Part shown: positions 18,801 to 26,560 of the stretch, piece by piece | Layout: every line of letters begins with the position of its first letter | Numbering within the stretch: the stretch's first letter is position 1 | NCBI GenBank assembly: GCA_947624235.1 | Contig: CANQJK010000004.1 | Coordinates: 1-50,200, forward strand | From: an uncultured Clostridia bacterium | GTDB lineage: Bacteria > Bacillota > Clostridia > Christensenellales > CAG-314 | Reading direction: 5' to 3' | DNA length: 50,200 nucleotides | Notes under the pieces: generated by a model | What the model was told of the DNA's origin: nothing | Seen by the model: only the letters and a program-made list of their open reading frames with translations | The model's database searches: none | Position numbers and translations under genes: made by a program

Positions 18801-21800
18801 CCCTCACATTTACCTTTGACGGAAGCGATCACTTTGTTGCTTATCAACAAACCAACGTCAAGGGGTTGAAAGGCGACGATACGGTTACGTTGACATACAG
18901 CCGTGAACGAAACGGCAGTTACACTGACGCGCTTACTCTGCGCGATTACAGCGACAGGGGAGCGGTTTACGTCAAGGCGGACGCAGGCAAAAACTACAAC
19001 ATTGCGTACACCGATTATTCCGTCACCGTTATCAAAGCTGATTACAATGTGTCTGTCACAAAGGAACAGACTCACACTTACGACAAGCAACCGTTCGGCA
19101 CGGGCGTTGCCGTAAGCGGTGCAGAACACGACGAACATTTTGAGGGTAGCTACACGCTCTTGTACAACCAAAGCGACAGCGTTGCTCCTCAATACACCAA
19201 TTGGCAAAGTGGCGGTTACACGGTGGGTTACTCTATAACGGGCAACGCCAACTACAACGACGTAAACAGCAGTTACAAAATAGTGATAGAAAAGAGAAAC
19301 TTCGATGTGACCGCTGTGTCCGACGACGTAGCCAATGTGTACGACAACACGTTGAAGGGACGCACTGCTGAGCAGATCAAGGCGCTTATCCAAGGTGTTT
19401 GCGAAGGCGACTCTTTCACGGTAACAGTAAAGAATGCGTCTCAAAGCACCGTAGCGGTGGCAGAATACGACGTAAGCTACGAAGTGGGCGGAAACGCCAA
19501 CTACAACACCGTCAGCGCAACGTACAAGTTTGCCGTTGCAAAAGCAAAACCCGAAATCAACTTCGAAGATATCGGTCAAGACAAGCTTGTTTACAACAGC
19601 GATTCCGACAACAAGGTGTTGATCCGACAGGCTATCTCCTTTGAGCATATCTACGACGACAATCACGAGGTGTGGTATCGCGCCACCAAGAATCTCGCAA
19701 ACGGCATCGTGCCGACTTCGCTGGAAGATGAAGGTTGGGTTCGTTCGATAGACGAGATACAAATAAACGGCGCAGGCGAGTACACGTTGGAAATAAAGGT
19801 TCAAGGCGACAACTACACCGAGAAAACCATATCCAAGACAATTGAAATAGCCAAGGCTGAGGGCAAAATATCGGTAGATGACATCCAGGAAAGTTTCGAT
19901 TACAACGGCACGGAACAAACGGTAACGGGCGCAAGCGCCAACCATTCCGAAAGCGAACTTGTGTACGAAGGCAACTCCTTTACCGATGTTCCCAAAGGCG
20001 GAAAACTCACATTTACCATCATCTTGCCCGAAAGCGACAACTACAAAGAGGCGAAAGTACAACACACCGTAATCGTCAACAAAGCTCAGGCGCGCATCGG
20101 TACAAGCGAAATGGCAAAAGAGTACACCTACAACGGCAACACCCAAACGGTAAAAGGCGCAACGGCGCAAGGGCTTGAAGGCGTAGAGTTGAAGGGTATA
20201 GGTGAAATCACCTACAAAAACAATACGTTCTTGGATGTTCCCGAAGGTGGCAAACAAATAGTTACTATCATACTTTCCGAAGGAGATAACTATCTCGGAG
20301 AGACCATAGATGACTTTGAAATTACCATCAACAAGGCAGAGTACACTGTTAAGCTTCCCGAAAAGCTAAATTGGACTTATAACGGCGTATCATACGACAT
20401 GAGGGTTACCGTCACGGGTGTAGACGGCAACGCGGTAAGCGGTGCAACCGTCACTTACAGCGGAGAAGGCGTTCCGAGCGACGCGCAAATTATCAATTAT
20501 CGACTAAACGGGTACGAAGTGACATATACCGTTGCGGAAACTGCCAACTACGAACAAGCAAGTTCTACCTTCCATGTTAGAGTATATCAAGCAACCCCGC
20601 AATTGAAGTCGGTAGACAACGAAGACACCTACATTTACGACAAAGATGTTTCCAACCACGTCACCGAGGAGGAAATTCGCAACGCCGTGATAACAGGCAA
20701 TGTGTATAGCGACGCAAAAGTAACGTTCAAAGTAAACGGCGGTGCTTTCTCCGAGTCGATCGCCGATGGCGCTACCAAAAACGCCAATAAGTACACAATC
20801 ACGGTGCATGTCGAAGGCGACAACTATGTCAGTGTGAAAGACGTCACCTACACGTTTACGGTATCGCCCAAGCATGTCAAGGTACAATTGACAACACCTC
20901 AAAACACTCCCGACTACGACGGTACCTACGACGGTACGCCGAAAAGCGGAGGTACCATTGAAATCATCGATGACGCTGTTCTCAGCAAGCAGATATACGT
21001 CACATATCCCGATGGTAGCAGAGTGCTCTCTGAAATTATCCCGTCCGTTGTAGATGCGGGCACATACAAGGTGGATATTGACATAGTGTCTACGAGTAAC
21101 TACTATATCGATTCCGACGACGATAACGAAGAAACCACTGGCAATTACAGTTACAGTTACGAGTTTAAGATCGCCAAGGCAACGTTTACTGTCGAGGTTC
21201 ACGATGTTTCCACCTATTACGATGGCAAAGACCACTTTGTCGAATTGACAAAGGACAATGTTAAAGGTTTGCACAAATCGGACGACAAAATAAAGGTAAC
21301 GTACAGCACAGAAGAAAAAGGCACATATGGCGACGCATGGGAGATAAAAAATGCAACAGAAGGCTCTAAAGAGGGTTATGTTGTTGTGTGGTACACAGTA
21401 AGCGTTGTAAGAGAAGATAACAAAGACAACTACAATGAAGTTACGGGATCCTACAAAGTTACCATCAACAAGGCAACGCCGACGGTTCCTCAACTGCCCG
21501 ATATAGCAGAGCAAATCAATCGCTATGACAAAAAGCTCAGCGACGTCAAGCTTCCCAAATATTTCAGCTGGAAGGACGGTTCCGCGCCTCTTGTGTTGGG
21601 CAACAACAAGTACAACGCTTTGTACAACCCAAACAGCCAAAATTACAATGATTTGGCAGTGGAGATCTCCTTCAACACGCGCAAGGAAAAAATAACCGTC
21701 ACATACGACGAAAAGCCGTTTGAAACGACCTACAATGTAGATGTTGACGCTTTTTCACACATCACGTTTACAAATGAAGACGGCGAAGTGCTTTCAAAGG

Positions 21801-24800
21801 AAGAACTTGCTCTGATCAACGGTATTGTTGACGGCTACACCAAGACAATCGGTAGCACCTACTTGGGAAATGTAACGTTTAGTTGCTCCAACAACTACTT
21901 TACACTTGAGACGACTCAATTCAACAATGTGGTTATCAAGGTCAAAACAGTCGATGTCGGTGGTACGTTGTACACAATTGAGGACGCGCTCAACGTCGCA
22001 AAAAACGGCACAATTACTGTAAAATACAACACTTCGTTTGCGGACAAGGAAACGGCAAAATTTGCCGGTTATTGCAATGGCGACGGCTCTCAAAAGAGCG
22101 AGTACTACACCGTCAAGAACGGCGTAACCTTGCTGTTGCCGTATAGCGCAGATGATACAGTTGGAAATGTTTATATCTCGACTACGGATAATCCAAGTTT
22201 GAATAGCAATTTCAACAATTCGTCAAAATATATCACATTATATATATCGAAAGAAACAACACTTTCCAACCTTGGAACCATAATTGTTGGCGGAGTGACA
22301 GGGGCAACAATTACAAACCCGATTGCCGGAGATATCTCCGCAGGGTATAGCGAAATTTCTTTGGACGGAGTTATCAATTCTACCGGAACCATCACGGTAT
22401 ATGGTAATATAATCGGAACAGGAACTATAAATGCGACAAGCGGAACTGTTCGCGAAAGAATGGTAATTACCGATTGGCCCGGAGGTAGACAGGCAGGCGG
22501 AAGATTTGTCGGTAATAAGACCGTTAGTGCTACTAAGTTTCTAGGGGGTTACAGTGAAAAAGATCCTAATGAATTTCCGTTTGAGCAATATAAACTTCAA
22601 GCAATAAACGGCCCCAAACTCAATGTGTATTATGGTGCAAACTATCTTGGAAACGTGCGTATTTACACTGGAATTGTTGAAACATCTGTCGGCACATTAC
22701 CACCTCGTTTGTCCATTGTGGACTTGACAATCGTAACAAAAGCAAACGGCAATTCTGCTGATGGACTGTTCGGTTTGAAAGAAGGAAGTGTTTATACGAA
22801 ACAGGTTGTAGACGGAAGAGAAAAAGTTACCATAACTAATGGTGTCGTTGGAGGCATTACGGGTATTAATATGGTTATTGGAAACGTGATGATAGTTGGC
22901 GAACTTAGTGTAGATATGGATACATCAAACGTCAAATTCCCCATTCCGTCACACGTTGATTTGACCTTTAATGGAGGTAATTCGGAATTTTATTACGGTT
23001 ATGAGTTTATGCCAAGCTCATCTGTTGTGTTAACTAACGATGCCGTTGTAACATTAAACGATCTTGATGATGGTGTGATATTGTACGATACCGCAACTGT
23101 CAGTATTGAATCCGGTTGTAGGCTTGTTGTAAACGGTGCAATTGGCGGACAAATCAATGGTCAAAATGGTGCCGAGGTGGTATTTGGTAGTGGCGCCAAA
23201 ACTGTTGCTACCGGTTATCGTGGCGGTCAAGGTGGTATTGAAATTGAAGGTATTGATTGTAAATGTTCATTCTCTGGCACTTTGGAGGAAAAACAAGCCC
23301 ACGGAAAACTATTGAACGGTGACGGCGCATTTGCGCAAGGTCAAACCTACTACTACAAGAATAACGCTTGGTATTCGGAAAATACCGAATTCAATGTTCA
23401 GTACGAATTTATGCTTCGTAACGAGGACGGAACAACCACGGCGTTTACCGAAAGCGGATTTACAAACGACAATGTGACGCACTACGTTTTAGGCGGTACC
23501 TATGCGTTGCAGAACATCGATTTCGATGGTTACACGTTCCTCGGTTGGTACACCAATGCCGATTGCAGTGCAGAGTACAGAATTGAACAAATCGTCGGTT
23601 CTAACTATTTCGGTGATATCACGCTGTACGGTTTGTTTGAGAAAAAATCAGAGAATAACCTCTACATCACTTACAGTATCGACAAGGAAGGCTATGACAG
23701 CGTCAAATATGTACCGATAACGTTGCCTCGCGATGACATATCCGCTTTCGATCCGTTTGAGGACGAGTGGTTGACAAAAGACGACTACAATGTTGACATC
23801 GGCACATACTTTGGCGGTTGGGAGATCGTCGCTAATGGTGAAACGTTGGCAACATGCACCGACGTTGATTCGCTCAGAGCAAAACTGCTCGAAATCGACG
23901 GCGGAACGGAAGTTACACTTAAAGTTAATTGGGAAAACAAGAATGAAATTAAAGTTTTGCGTAACAGTAATGCAAGCAGTGACAAGCAGTATTTGAAAAT
24001 CACAGTAAAATACAAACAGGGAGAGACTGAAACAACATGGATTTCTGAAAGCACTGCGTCGACGGAAGGCTCCATCTATGTTTTAACCGGAACGAGCATG
24101 ACGATTACATTAGATGTTACGGCCAAAGATGGGAGTGCGCACGGTGGATATAAAGATCCTTGGATTTCCATAAACAATGACAAGAAGTATAGTACCACAG
24201 AACAAACAATATCTATTGAGTCGAATACGACAATAGAGTATGGCGGAACATATGTGAAAAAAGACACCTGCTTTGTCCAAGGCACGCTTATCATGCTTGC
24301 AGACGGCACTTCAAAACCTGTTGAGTTGTTGACGGAAAGCGATCAAATTGTTGTGTTCAATCATGATACCGGTAAATACGAGATTAGCACATTAAGGTTC
24401 AACATTCACGCTGACGAAGAAGCGAGGGAATATCAACTGTTGAGATTGCTGTTCTCGGACGGCACCGAGTTGACAATAGCCAATTACCACGGATTGTTTG
24501 ACAGAACATTACGAAAGTATGTTGTAATTGATGCCGACAATTTCCATGACTATATCGGACATGAGTTTAGTAGCGTCAGGTATGTTGATGGTCAATATGT
24601 TGACGCGCGTGTTACATTGAAATCCGTGGTTGTCTACTACGATACGGTAAAGGTGTACTCACCCATTTCGAACGGTCAAATGAATGTTGTGGCAGAAGGC
24701 TTGCTTACGATGACACCCATCCCTGGTATCAGAGAATTTCTTGTGAACATGTTTGAATATAACGATGACATGTCTTATAATGAAGAAAAGAAACAAAAAG

Positions 24801-24979
24801 ATATAGAACAATACGGTCTGCTGACATATGAAGAGGTAAAAGATTACATGTCGTATGAAGAATGGTTGAAAGCACCCAACCAATACTTGAAAGTCTGTAT
24901 CGGTAAGGGGCTGTTGACCATGGACGACATCCTGTGGATAATTGACTATTTGACAAATGGTGCATACTGGGATATCTAA
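12812..24979 (+). CDS. Giant MBG-repeat surface lipoprotein with C-terminal Hint domain
   Basis: A 4055-residue exported protein. The signal peptide ends in a lipobox-like LLFAC (Cys29), so the N-terminus is probably lipid-anchored outside the membrane. Two InlB/Flg_new-type repeats follow (GWTLDP, GWYTDSEF; about residues 35-270). Then come about 29 MBG-type domains of 75-100 residues (about 365-2960), each starting L-x-V-x-V...YG and ending F-x-V-x-K. A Gly/Asn/Thr-rich beta-helix-like stretch (about 3050-3510) and two more InlB-like repeats (GWYTNADC, GGWEIV) come next. The C-terminus is a Hint domain starting at Cys3820 (CFVQGTLIMLADG). Start: ATG 12812 with AAAGGAG upstream; an ORF extension to 12752 lies inside the promoter. 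Likely a long fibre or adhesin; ligand unknown. The next gene follows after 69 nt with no obvious terminator. Confidence 0.9.
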   Translation: MKKIRSNKILLILTLAFVLSLTTALLFACAPHIVEEKRTVTFMNGDVVYAQQEVKLGEKYSFPSVNPTREQPDDEHLMEFVGWTLDPNYYEYRSEILTEPDFVVANLTIYAAFRTVAISDTPGKGEDLSYNVEFRMPRGEDFGELSGTTLTEFSQEVKRYGNAVVPTDEDMPQIKGYHFTGEWVGGTLQDIRGNRRVTAVYEKNTYNYVWHYLGETSTREVLFRDAVDLTEQPTVEDAFVFDGWYTDSEFQTKASLTEIPDGDVELYAKYHIDFSTVTVAKEGTMVYGDSENNLFVTGLKECEGLEYTFEWKLNDQSFEKSAVRNHYVKEAGDYVVSVRIYADYKDGTLLDSADAKTEQGSTQFVYTLDKATLNAVVTLSASSVEYGSEAPVADIVYSGFVFGETAQEVGVGQAFVYMQGDAEVSAQKLHAGTYRVETIPTVLQNYKFATIDAPVFTVTAKDLTVSAKVTVQNYTYGDGFAYDVTFDGFVEEYGDNVDVLGEHWFTLDGAGKYVGGELFHAGDHAVQLCGYASDDYNVLLPEEIEFTVAKRHAEATLFAEGGIYGVIPQITYAFDNVLKQDEERFVPTYTYRRANNPYTAINNRFVVGDYTVDATFAENGFDDYEPLVVTGDAFTIVKKQLKVSVSVQDSYTYGDKVNPSPVYEQAFEFGESQNTEGLVKGNISYRFFDSRKQSYTRNTYVVDTYTIEAFGISSDNYEFVFEQGTFSVTKKSLVLTVSLVSDTVKYGETDKIVGNISYNGFVEGESASSVFGKNLPTVYYTDAEGQTTSVFHAGTYTATTTADPQNYAVTVVTATLNVVKRSLFVGITLNYQTVVYGNKPSSTIVYRKDGFDGFVPGEQTLYTSQAYVLYSGEQSYTQNALVQSATKMSVGNYTLSVQGIDETITKDYEVTYQHQTDALQFSVTPAQLTVTVKSDSAEYIYGETPRFDITIKGFAYDENAQTLFGEKANTIVYMSDGKQVQVGKYINVGSYTATLNGIENSNYTVEMHNSEFRVDKKELKLQLSVANFVYGGAPSLQLSYNGFVEGENTDILEGSAVYSYKWNRNAGEEKQSYSPENYKLFQAGSYTVSVGGFSSDNYNVVEASDDFTVSKRNFTVTVTAKSIAYGDAPDYGYTTTVLEDDKESFDFRYVLTFTRTSQNYQTYDVSAYPYYQAGNYRVNISYTLNPNYNEYAVQFKAFTVSKKTLTVGVSGVDASYVYGEKITPHLTFDGWVAGESEQSKDIFTARPANEFTYNRNKNSLGVFDVGNYTVSATRGYTTLNYNVVSAQPTSFNVTPKALKIGVTVQDIIYGATPAPKLVYEGLLKGDEGSLDVSGVTYTYEGNLVDGVFHAGEYQASVSGITSRNYTVTFGEKVQFSVGKKDLAFNVTIVRNSITYGEYLVVETSYNGFVLGDGISALNGALVISVDGDAFDQKALYHGGEHNVTLSGYSSDDYTISYGSVTFTVNKKVLTHTLRYEKSIEYGTEYTPSVTFDGFVEGESVQNIGKVEFSYGDSAKSAGGFWRVGTHSVSVEGLYSEDYEIPEIKFSFEVTPRTVTIQFNNVWKTYADDIDGFTWYTLGGDEILNDGAELRFETSVTRNSVRYDKGSAPFYDAGNYVVTVSYVINPDYTVKQGETVLQGSVSNTFTIQKRTINANMLDQTVTFANCEAWKGNVSVRDPQNKLNGKLVIKGDIVLKDAQHADVTTYSDTSIGDHFVWKNGEYTISYNDSDITDNIILSYNLRLAITSAFLPKLPSSEDMHFVYDKTAHRFEVTATADGIDQSEISVEYSIGNKDNYSAPVPEFSDAGTYTVYYKISAKEHPSLTADEGEFVVTIDKKEVQVPDVKGTVYNATLQKADVVGTDEYEVSENNGGTNADSYNVVFKLINVDNYKWMGEEDGQATVTRQFVIAKATLTRPSATAGQNLVYNGTEQEYLIDLKGQDAKLFDIVGNKQKDADDYSVTITLHDEANYKWASGAEKDAITLSYSIAKATLTLGKQGALTFTFDGSDHFVAYQQTNVKGLKGDDTVTLTYSRERNGSYTDALTLRDYSDRGAVYVKADAGKNYNIAYTDYSVTVIKADYNVSVTKEQTHTYDKQPFGTGVAVSGAEHDEHFEGSYTLLYNQSDSVAPQYTNWQSGGYTVGYSITGNANYNDVNSSYKIVIEKRNFDVTAVSDDVANVYDNTLKGRTAEQIKALIQGVCEGDSFTVTVKNASQSTVAVAEYDVSYEVGGNANYNTVSATYKFAVAKAKPEINFEDIGQDKLVYNSDSDNKVLIRQAISFEHIYDDNHEVWYRATKNLANGIVPTSLEDEGWVRSIDEIQINGAGEYTLEIKVQGDNYTEKTISKTIEIAKAEGKISVDDIQESFDYNGTEQTVTGASANHSESELVYEGNSFTDVPKGGKLTFTIILPESDNYKEAKVQHTVIVNKAQARIGTSEMAKEYTYNGNTQTVKGATAQGLEGVELKGIGEITYKNNTFLDVPEGGKQIVTIILSEGDNYLGETIDDFEITINKAEYTVKLPEKLNWTYNGVSYDMRVTVTGVDGNAVSGATVTYSGEGVPSDAQIINYRLNGYEVTYTVAETANYEQASSTFHVRVYQATPQLKSVDNEDTYIYDKDVSNHVTEEEIRNAVITGNVYSDAKVTFKVNGGAFSESIADGATKNANKYTITVHVEGDNYVSVKDVTYTFTVSPKHVKVQLTTPQNTPDYDGTYDGTPKSGGTIEIIDDAVLSKQIYVTYPDGSRVLSEIIPSVVDAGTYKVDIDIVSTSNYYIDSDDDNEETTGNYSYSYEFKIAKATFTVEVHDVSTYYDGKDHFVELTKDNVKGLHKSDDKIKVTYSTEEKGTYGDAWEIKNATEGSKEGYVVVWYTVSVVREDNKDNYNEVTGSYKVTINKATPTVPQLPDIAEQINRYDKKLSDVKLPKYFSWKDGSAPLVLGNNKYNALYNPNSQNYNDLAVEISFNTRKEKITVTYDEKPFETTYNVDVDAFSHITFTNEDGEVLSKEELALINGIVDGYTKTIGSTYLGNVTFSCSNNYFTLETTQFNNVVIKVKTVDVGGTLYTIEDALNVAKNGTITVKYNTSFADKETAKFAGYCNGDGSQKSEYYTVKNGVTLLLPYSADDTVGNVYISTTDNPSLNSNFNNSSKYITLYISKETTLSNLGTIIVGGVTGATITNPIAGDISAGYSEISLDGVINSTGTITVYGNIIGTGTINATSGTVRERMVITDWPGGRQAGGRFVGNKTVSATKFLGGYSEKDPNEFPFEQYKLQAINGPKLNVYYGANYLGNVRIYTGIVETSVGTLPPRLSIVDLTIVTKANGNSADGLFGLKEGSVYTKQVVDGREKVTITNGVVGGITGINMVIGNVMIVGELSVDMDTSNVKFPIPSHVDLTFNGGNSEFYYGYEFMPSSSVVLTNDAVVTLNDLDDGVILYDTATVSIESGCRLVVNGAIGGQINGQNGAEVVFGSGAKTVATGYRGGQGGIEIEGIDCKCSFSGTLEEKQAHGKLLNGDGAFAQGQTYYYKNNAWYSENTEFNVQYEFMLRNEDGTTTAFTESGFTNDNVTHYVLGGTYALQNIDFDGYTFLGWYTNADCSAEYRIEQIVGSNYFGDITLYGLFEKKSENNLYITYSIDKEGYDSVKYVPITLPRDDISAFDPFEDEWLTKDDYNVDIGTYFGGWEIVANGETLATCTDVDSLRAKLLEIDGGTEVTLKVNWENKNEIKVLRNSNASSDKQYLKITVKYKQGETETTWISESTASTEGSIYVLTGTSMTITLDVTAKDGSAHGGYKDPWISINNDKKYSTTEQTISIESNTTIEYGGTYVKKDTCFVQGTLIMLADGTSKPVELLTESDQIVVFNHDTGKYEISTLRFNIHADEEAREYQLLRLLFSDGTELTIANYHGLFDRTLRKYVVIDADNFHDYIGHEFSSVRYVDGQYVDARVTLKSVVVYYDTVKVYSPISNGQMNVVAEGLLTMTPIPGIREFLVNMFEYNDDMSYNEEKKQKDIEQYGLLTYEEVKDYMSYEEWLKAPNQYLKVCIGKGLLTMDDILWIIDYLTNGAYWDI
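13920..21690 (+). repeat. Array of about 29 MBG-type domain repeats within the giant gene
   Basis: The translated region divides into consecutive beta-sandwich units. Units 1-15 (to about 18050) are about 85-95 residues with the pattern 'YG...F-x-GFVxGE...HAGxYxVxxxGxxSxNYxV...FxVxK'. Later units are shorter, with 'YNGTEQ' or 'YDGK' openings and 'GDNY' or 'ANYN' before the last strand. Repeats diverge strongly, so the array looks old rather than freshly expanded. Confidence 0.8.
24269..24720 (+). other. Hint (hedgehog/intein) domain coding region
   Basis: The translation starts with nucleophile Cys3820 in CFVQGTLIMLADGTSKPVEL, the standard Hint block A. It continues with VVFNHDTGKYE and the block-B-like TIANYHGLFD, whose His3893 is the expected acyl-shift catalyst. 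The final strand reads SPISNGQMNVVAEGLLT and lacks the His-Asn pair needed for protein splicing. This supports N-terminal thioester cleavage, as in hedgehog-type Hint domains, rather than splicing. About 85 residues follow, with no recognised toxin fold. Confidence 0.8.
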
Positions 24980-25048
24980 CAGAGTCAGTTGATATTAACA
25001 GCCTCAACACAAAAAATAAAAATTTAACCCCTACGGAGGAAAAACAAC

Positions 25049-26560
25049 GTGAATTTACAACTTTTGGCGCTTAGCGGAGCGCATATAGCAATTTTAGTAG
25101 TATTGCTTTGCATCGTAGCGTTTCAGCTTACGGTGGTGGGATACTTGATCTATCAGCTCGTCGCGGGCGCCCGCAAACATGGCAAAAAACAACGCAACAC
25201 ACAAAATTCCGACAACGACGTCACGCACACTTTGCAAGAAGGTTCGGACGAAGTCGCTGTCGAAGAAGCTCTCGACCAAGCGTCGAGTGAAACATCGGAG
25301 GACGAACTTGACGACTCGGCACAGGACGCCGACGTCGCGGAGAACGTCTCCGATGACGCCGAAGGCGTTGTTGACGAAGGCGTTGACAGCGCGTCGGAAA
25401 CGGAAACGACCGAAGAGGCAGACTTTACCGAGGAACAAACCGAGGCTATGTTGGACGAATTTGACGACGAGTACAAGCCGTCAGAAACGCCCGTCGAGGA
25501 GGACGACGCCGTTGAAGAGACCTCATCCGACGACGCCGACTCCGACGCCGAGGCAAGGGCTTTTGCCGACGAAATAGAACAAAACGCCATGTATCTTGAC
25601 GAACAGGCGGACGAAGTATCGGATAAGGAGACGGACGAAGTCGCTTCTGCCGAAGAAGGCGAGAGCGCCGAGTCTGCCGAAGAGGGCGAGGAAACCGAAT
25701 ACTTCGAGTCCTTTGCCGAAACGGTAGAGGAGATCCTCGAAGAGCACGGCTTGACCAGCGAGGACGAGATCACGGAGGAAATCGCCGAGGAGATCATGTC
25801 CGTGCACGTTGCGCACGACGAATCGGCGGTAGAAGTGGTATCCGTTACAGGTTTGTACAAAAAGTACTCCAAAAAAGCCGATTGGGCAATAGCCGACGTC
25901 AACTTCCACTGCTACGAGGGAGAAATTGTGGGCTTGTTGGGGCACAACGGCGCGGGCAAATCGACCACTATCAAGTGTCTGGAAGGAATGTTGCCTTTCG
26001 ATCAGGGCGAGATAGCCATTTGCGGTCACGACATAGTAAAGGAACCTATCGACGCCAAGGCAAACATGGGTTTTGTTACCGACAATCACGCCGTGTTCGT
26101 CAAAATGACGGGTATGCAATATCTCGCCTTTATGGCAGACGTGTACAACGTGCCCACCAACGTGCGCAAGGAGCGCATTGCCAAGCTTGAAGAAGTGTTT
26201 CAACTGGGAGACGCCGTCAACAACCTTATCAGCTCCTACTCGCACGGCATGCGTCAAAAGATATGTATGATGGGCTCATTGATACACTGGCCTAAACTGT
26301 GGGTGTTGGACGAGCCTATGACGGGCTTGGATCCGCGCACGATGCACGCCGTACAGCAATTTATGAGAGAGTATGCCGACCAAGGCAATTGTATCATTTT
26401 TTCTTCGCACGCCCTTATTACCGTTGCCAAAATGTGCGACCGCGTTGTGCTTTTGCGCACAGGTTGTCAGTTGGACGAGCTTAATATCAAGCGTATAATG
26501 ACGGTTGATCCGACATTCGACTTTGAGGAGTATTTCTTGAAACATGAAGGACAAGATTAA
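25049..26560 (+). CDS. ABC transporter ATPase with N-terminal membrane anchor and long acidic tail
   Basis: A 503-residue protein in three parts: one hydrophobic helix (residues 11-40), an extremely acidic low-complexity stretch (about 50-265, mostly Glu/Asp/Ala/Ser), and a complete ABC ATPase (about 270-500). The ATPase has Walker A GHNGAGKS (298-305), signature SHGMRQ (398-403), Walker B LWVLDEP (D421/E422) and switch SSHALI. It resembles ABC-2/Nod-type exporter ATPases. The membrane-tethered acidic N-terminus is not a normal part of that family. Start: GTG 25049 with GGAGG nine nt upstream. It overlaps the permease gene by 17 nt. Its position 69 nt after the giant lipoprotein gene suggests a shared transcript. 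Confidence 0.85.
   Translation: MNLQLLALSGAHIAILVVLLCIVAFQLTVVGYLIYQLVAGARKHGKKQRNTQNSDNDVTHTLQEGSDEVAVEEALDQASSETSEDELDDSAQDADVAENVSDDAEGVVDEGVDSASETETTEEADFTEEQTEAMLDEFDDEYKPSETPVEEDDAVEETSSDDADSDAEARAFADEIEQNAMYLDEQADEVSDKETDEVASAEEGESAESAEEGEETEYFESFAETVEEILEEHGLTSEDEITEEIAEEIMSVHVAHDESAVEVVSVTGLYKKYSKKADWAIADVNFHCYEGEIVGLLGHNGAGKSTTIKCLEGMLPFDQGEIAICGHDIVKEPIDAKANMGFVTDNHAVFVKMTGMQYLAFMADVYNVPTNVRKERIAKLEEVFQLGDAVNNLISSYSHGMRQKICMMGSLIHWPKLWVLDEPMTGLDPRTMHAVQQFMREYADQGNCIIFSSHALITVAKMCDRVVLLRTGCQLDELNIKRIMTVDPTFDFEEYFLKHEGQD

Noticed and set aside
18068-20257. Long minus-strand frame of 729 codons inside the giant gene
   Set aside because: It is a mirror of the plus-strand MBG repeats: no ribosome binding site, Cys/Arg/Val-rich low-quality sequence, and the plus-strand frame has clear domains throughout.
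13920-21690. CRISPR-like or DNA tandem repeat array
   Set aside because: The periodicity is at protein level only; the repeats differ strongly in nucleotide sequence and length and have no constant repeat/spacer structure.
24269-24979. Complete intein or polymorphic toxin at the end of the giant protein
   Set aside because: The Hint domain lacks a terminal His-Asn and a following Cys/Ser/Thr extein, so splicing is unlikely. The last 85 residues show no known toxin motif and there is no immunity gene next to it.
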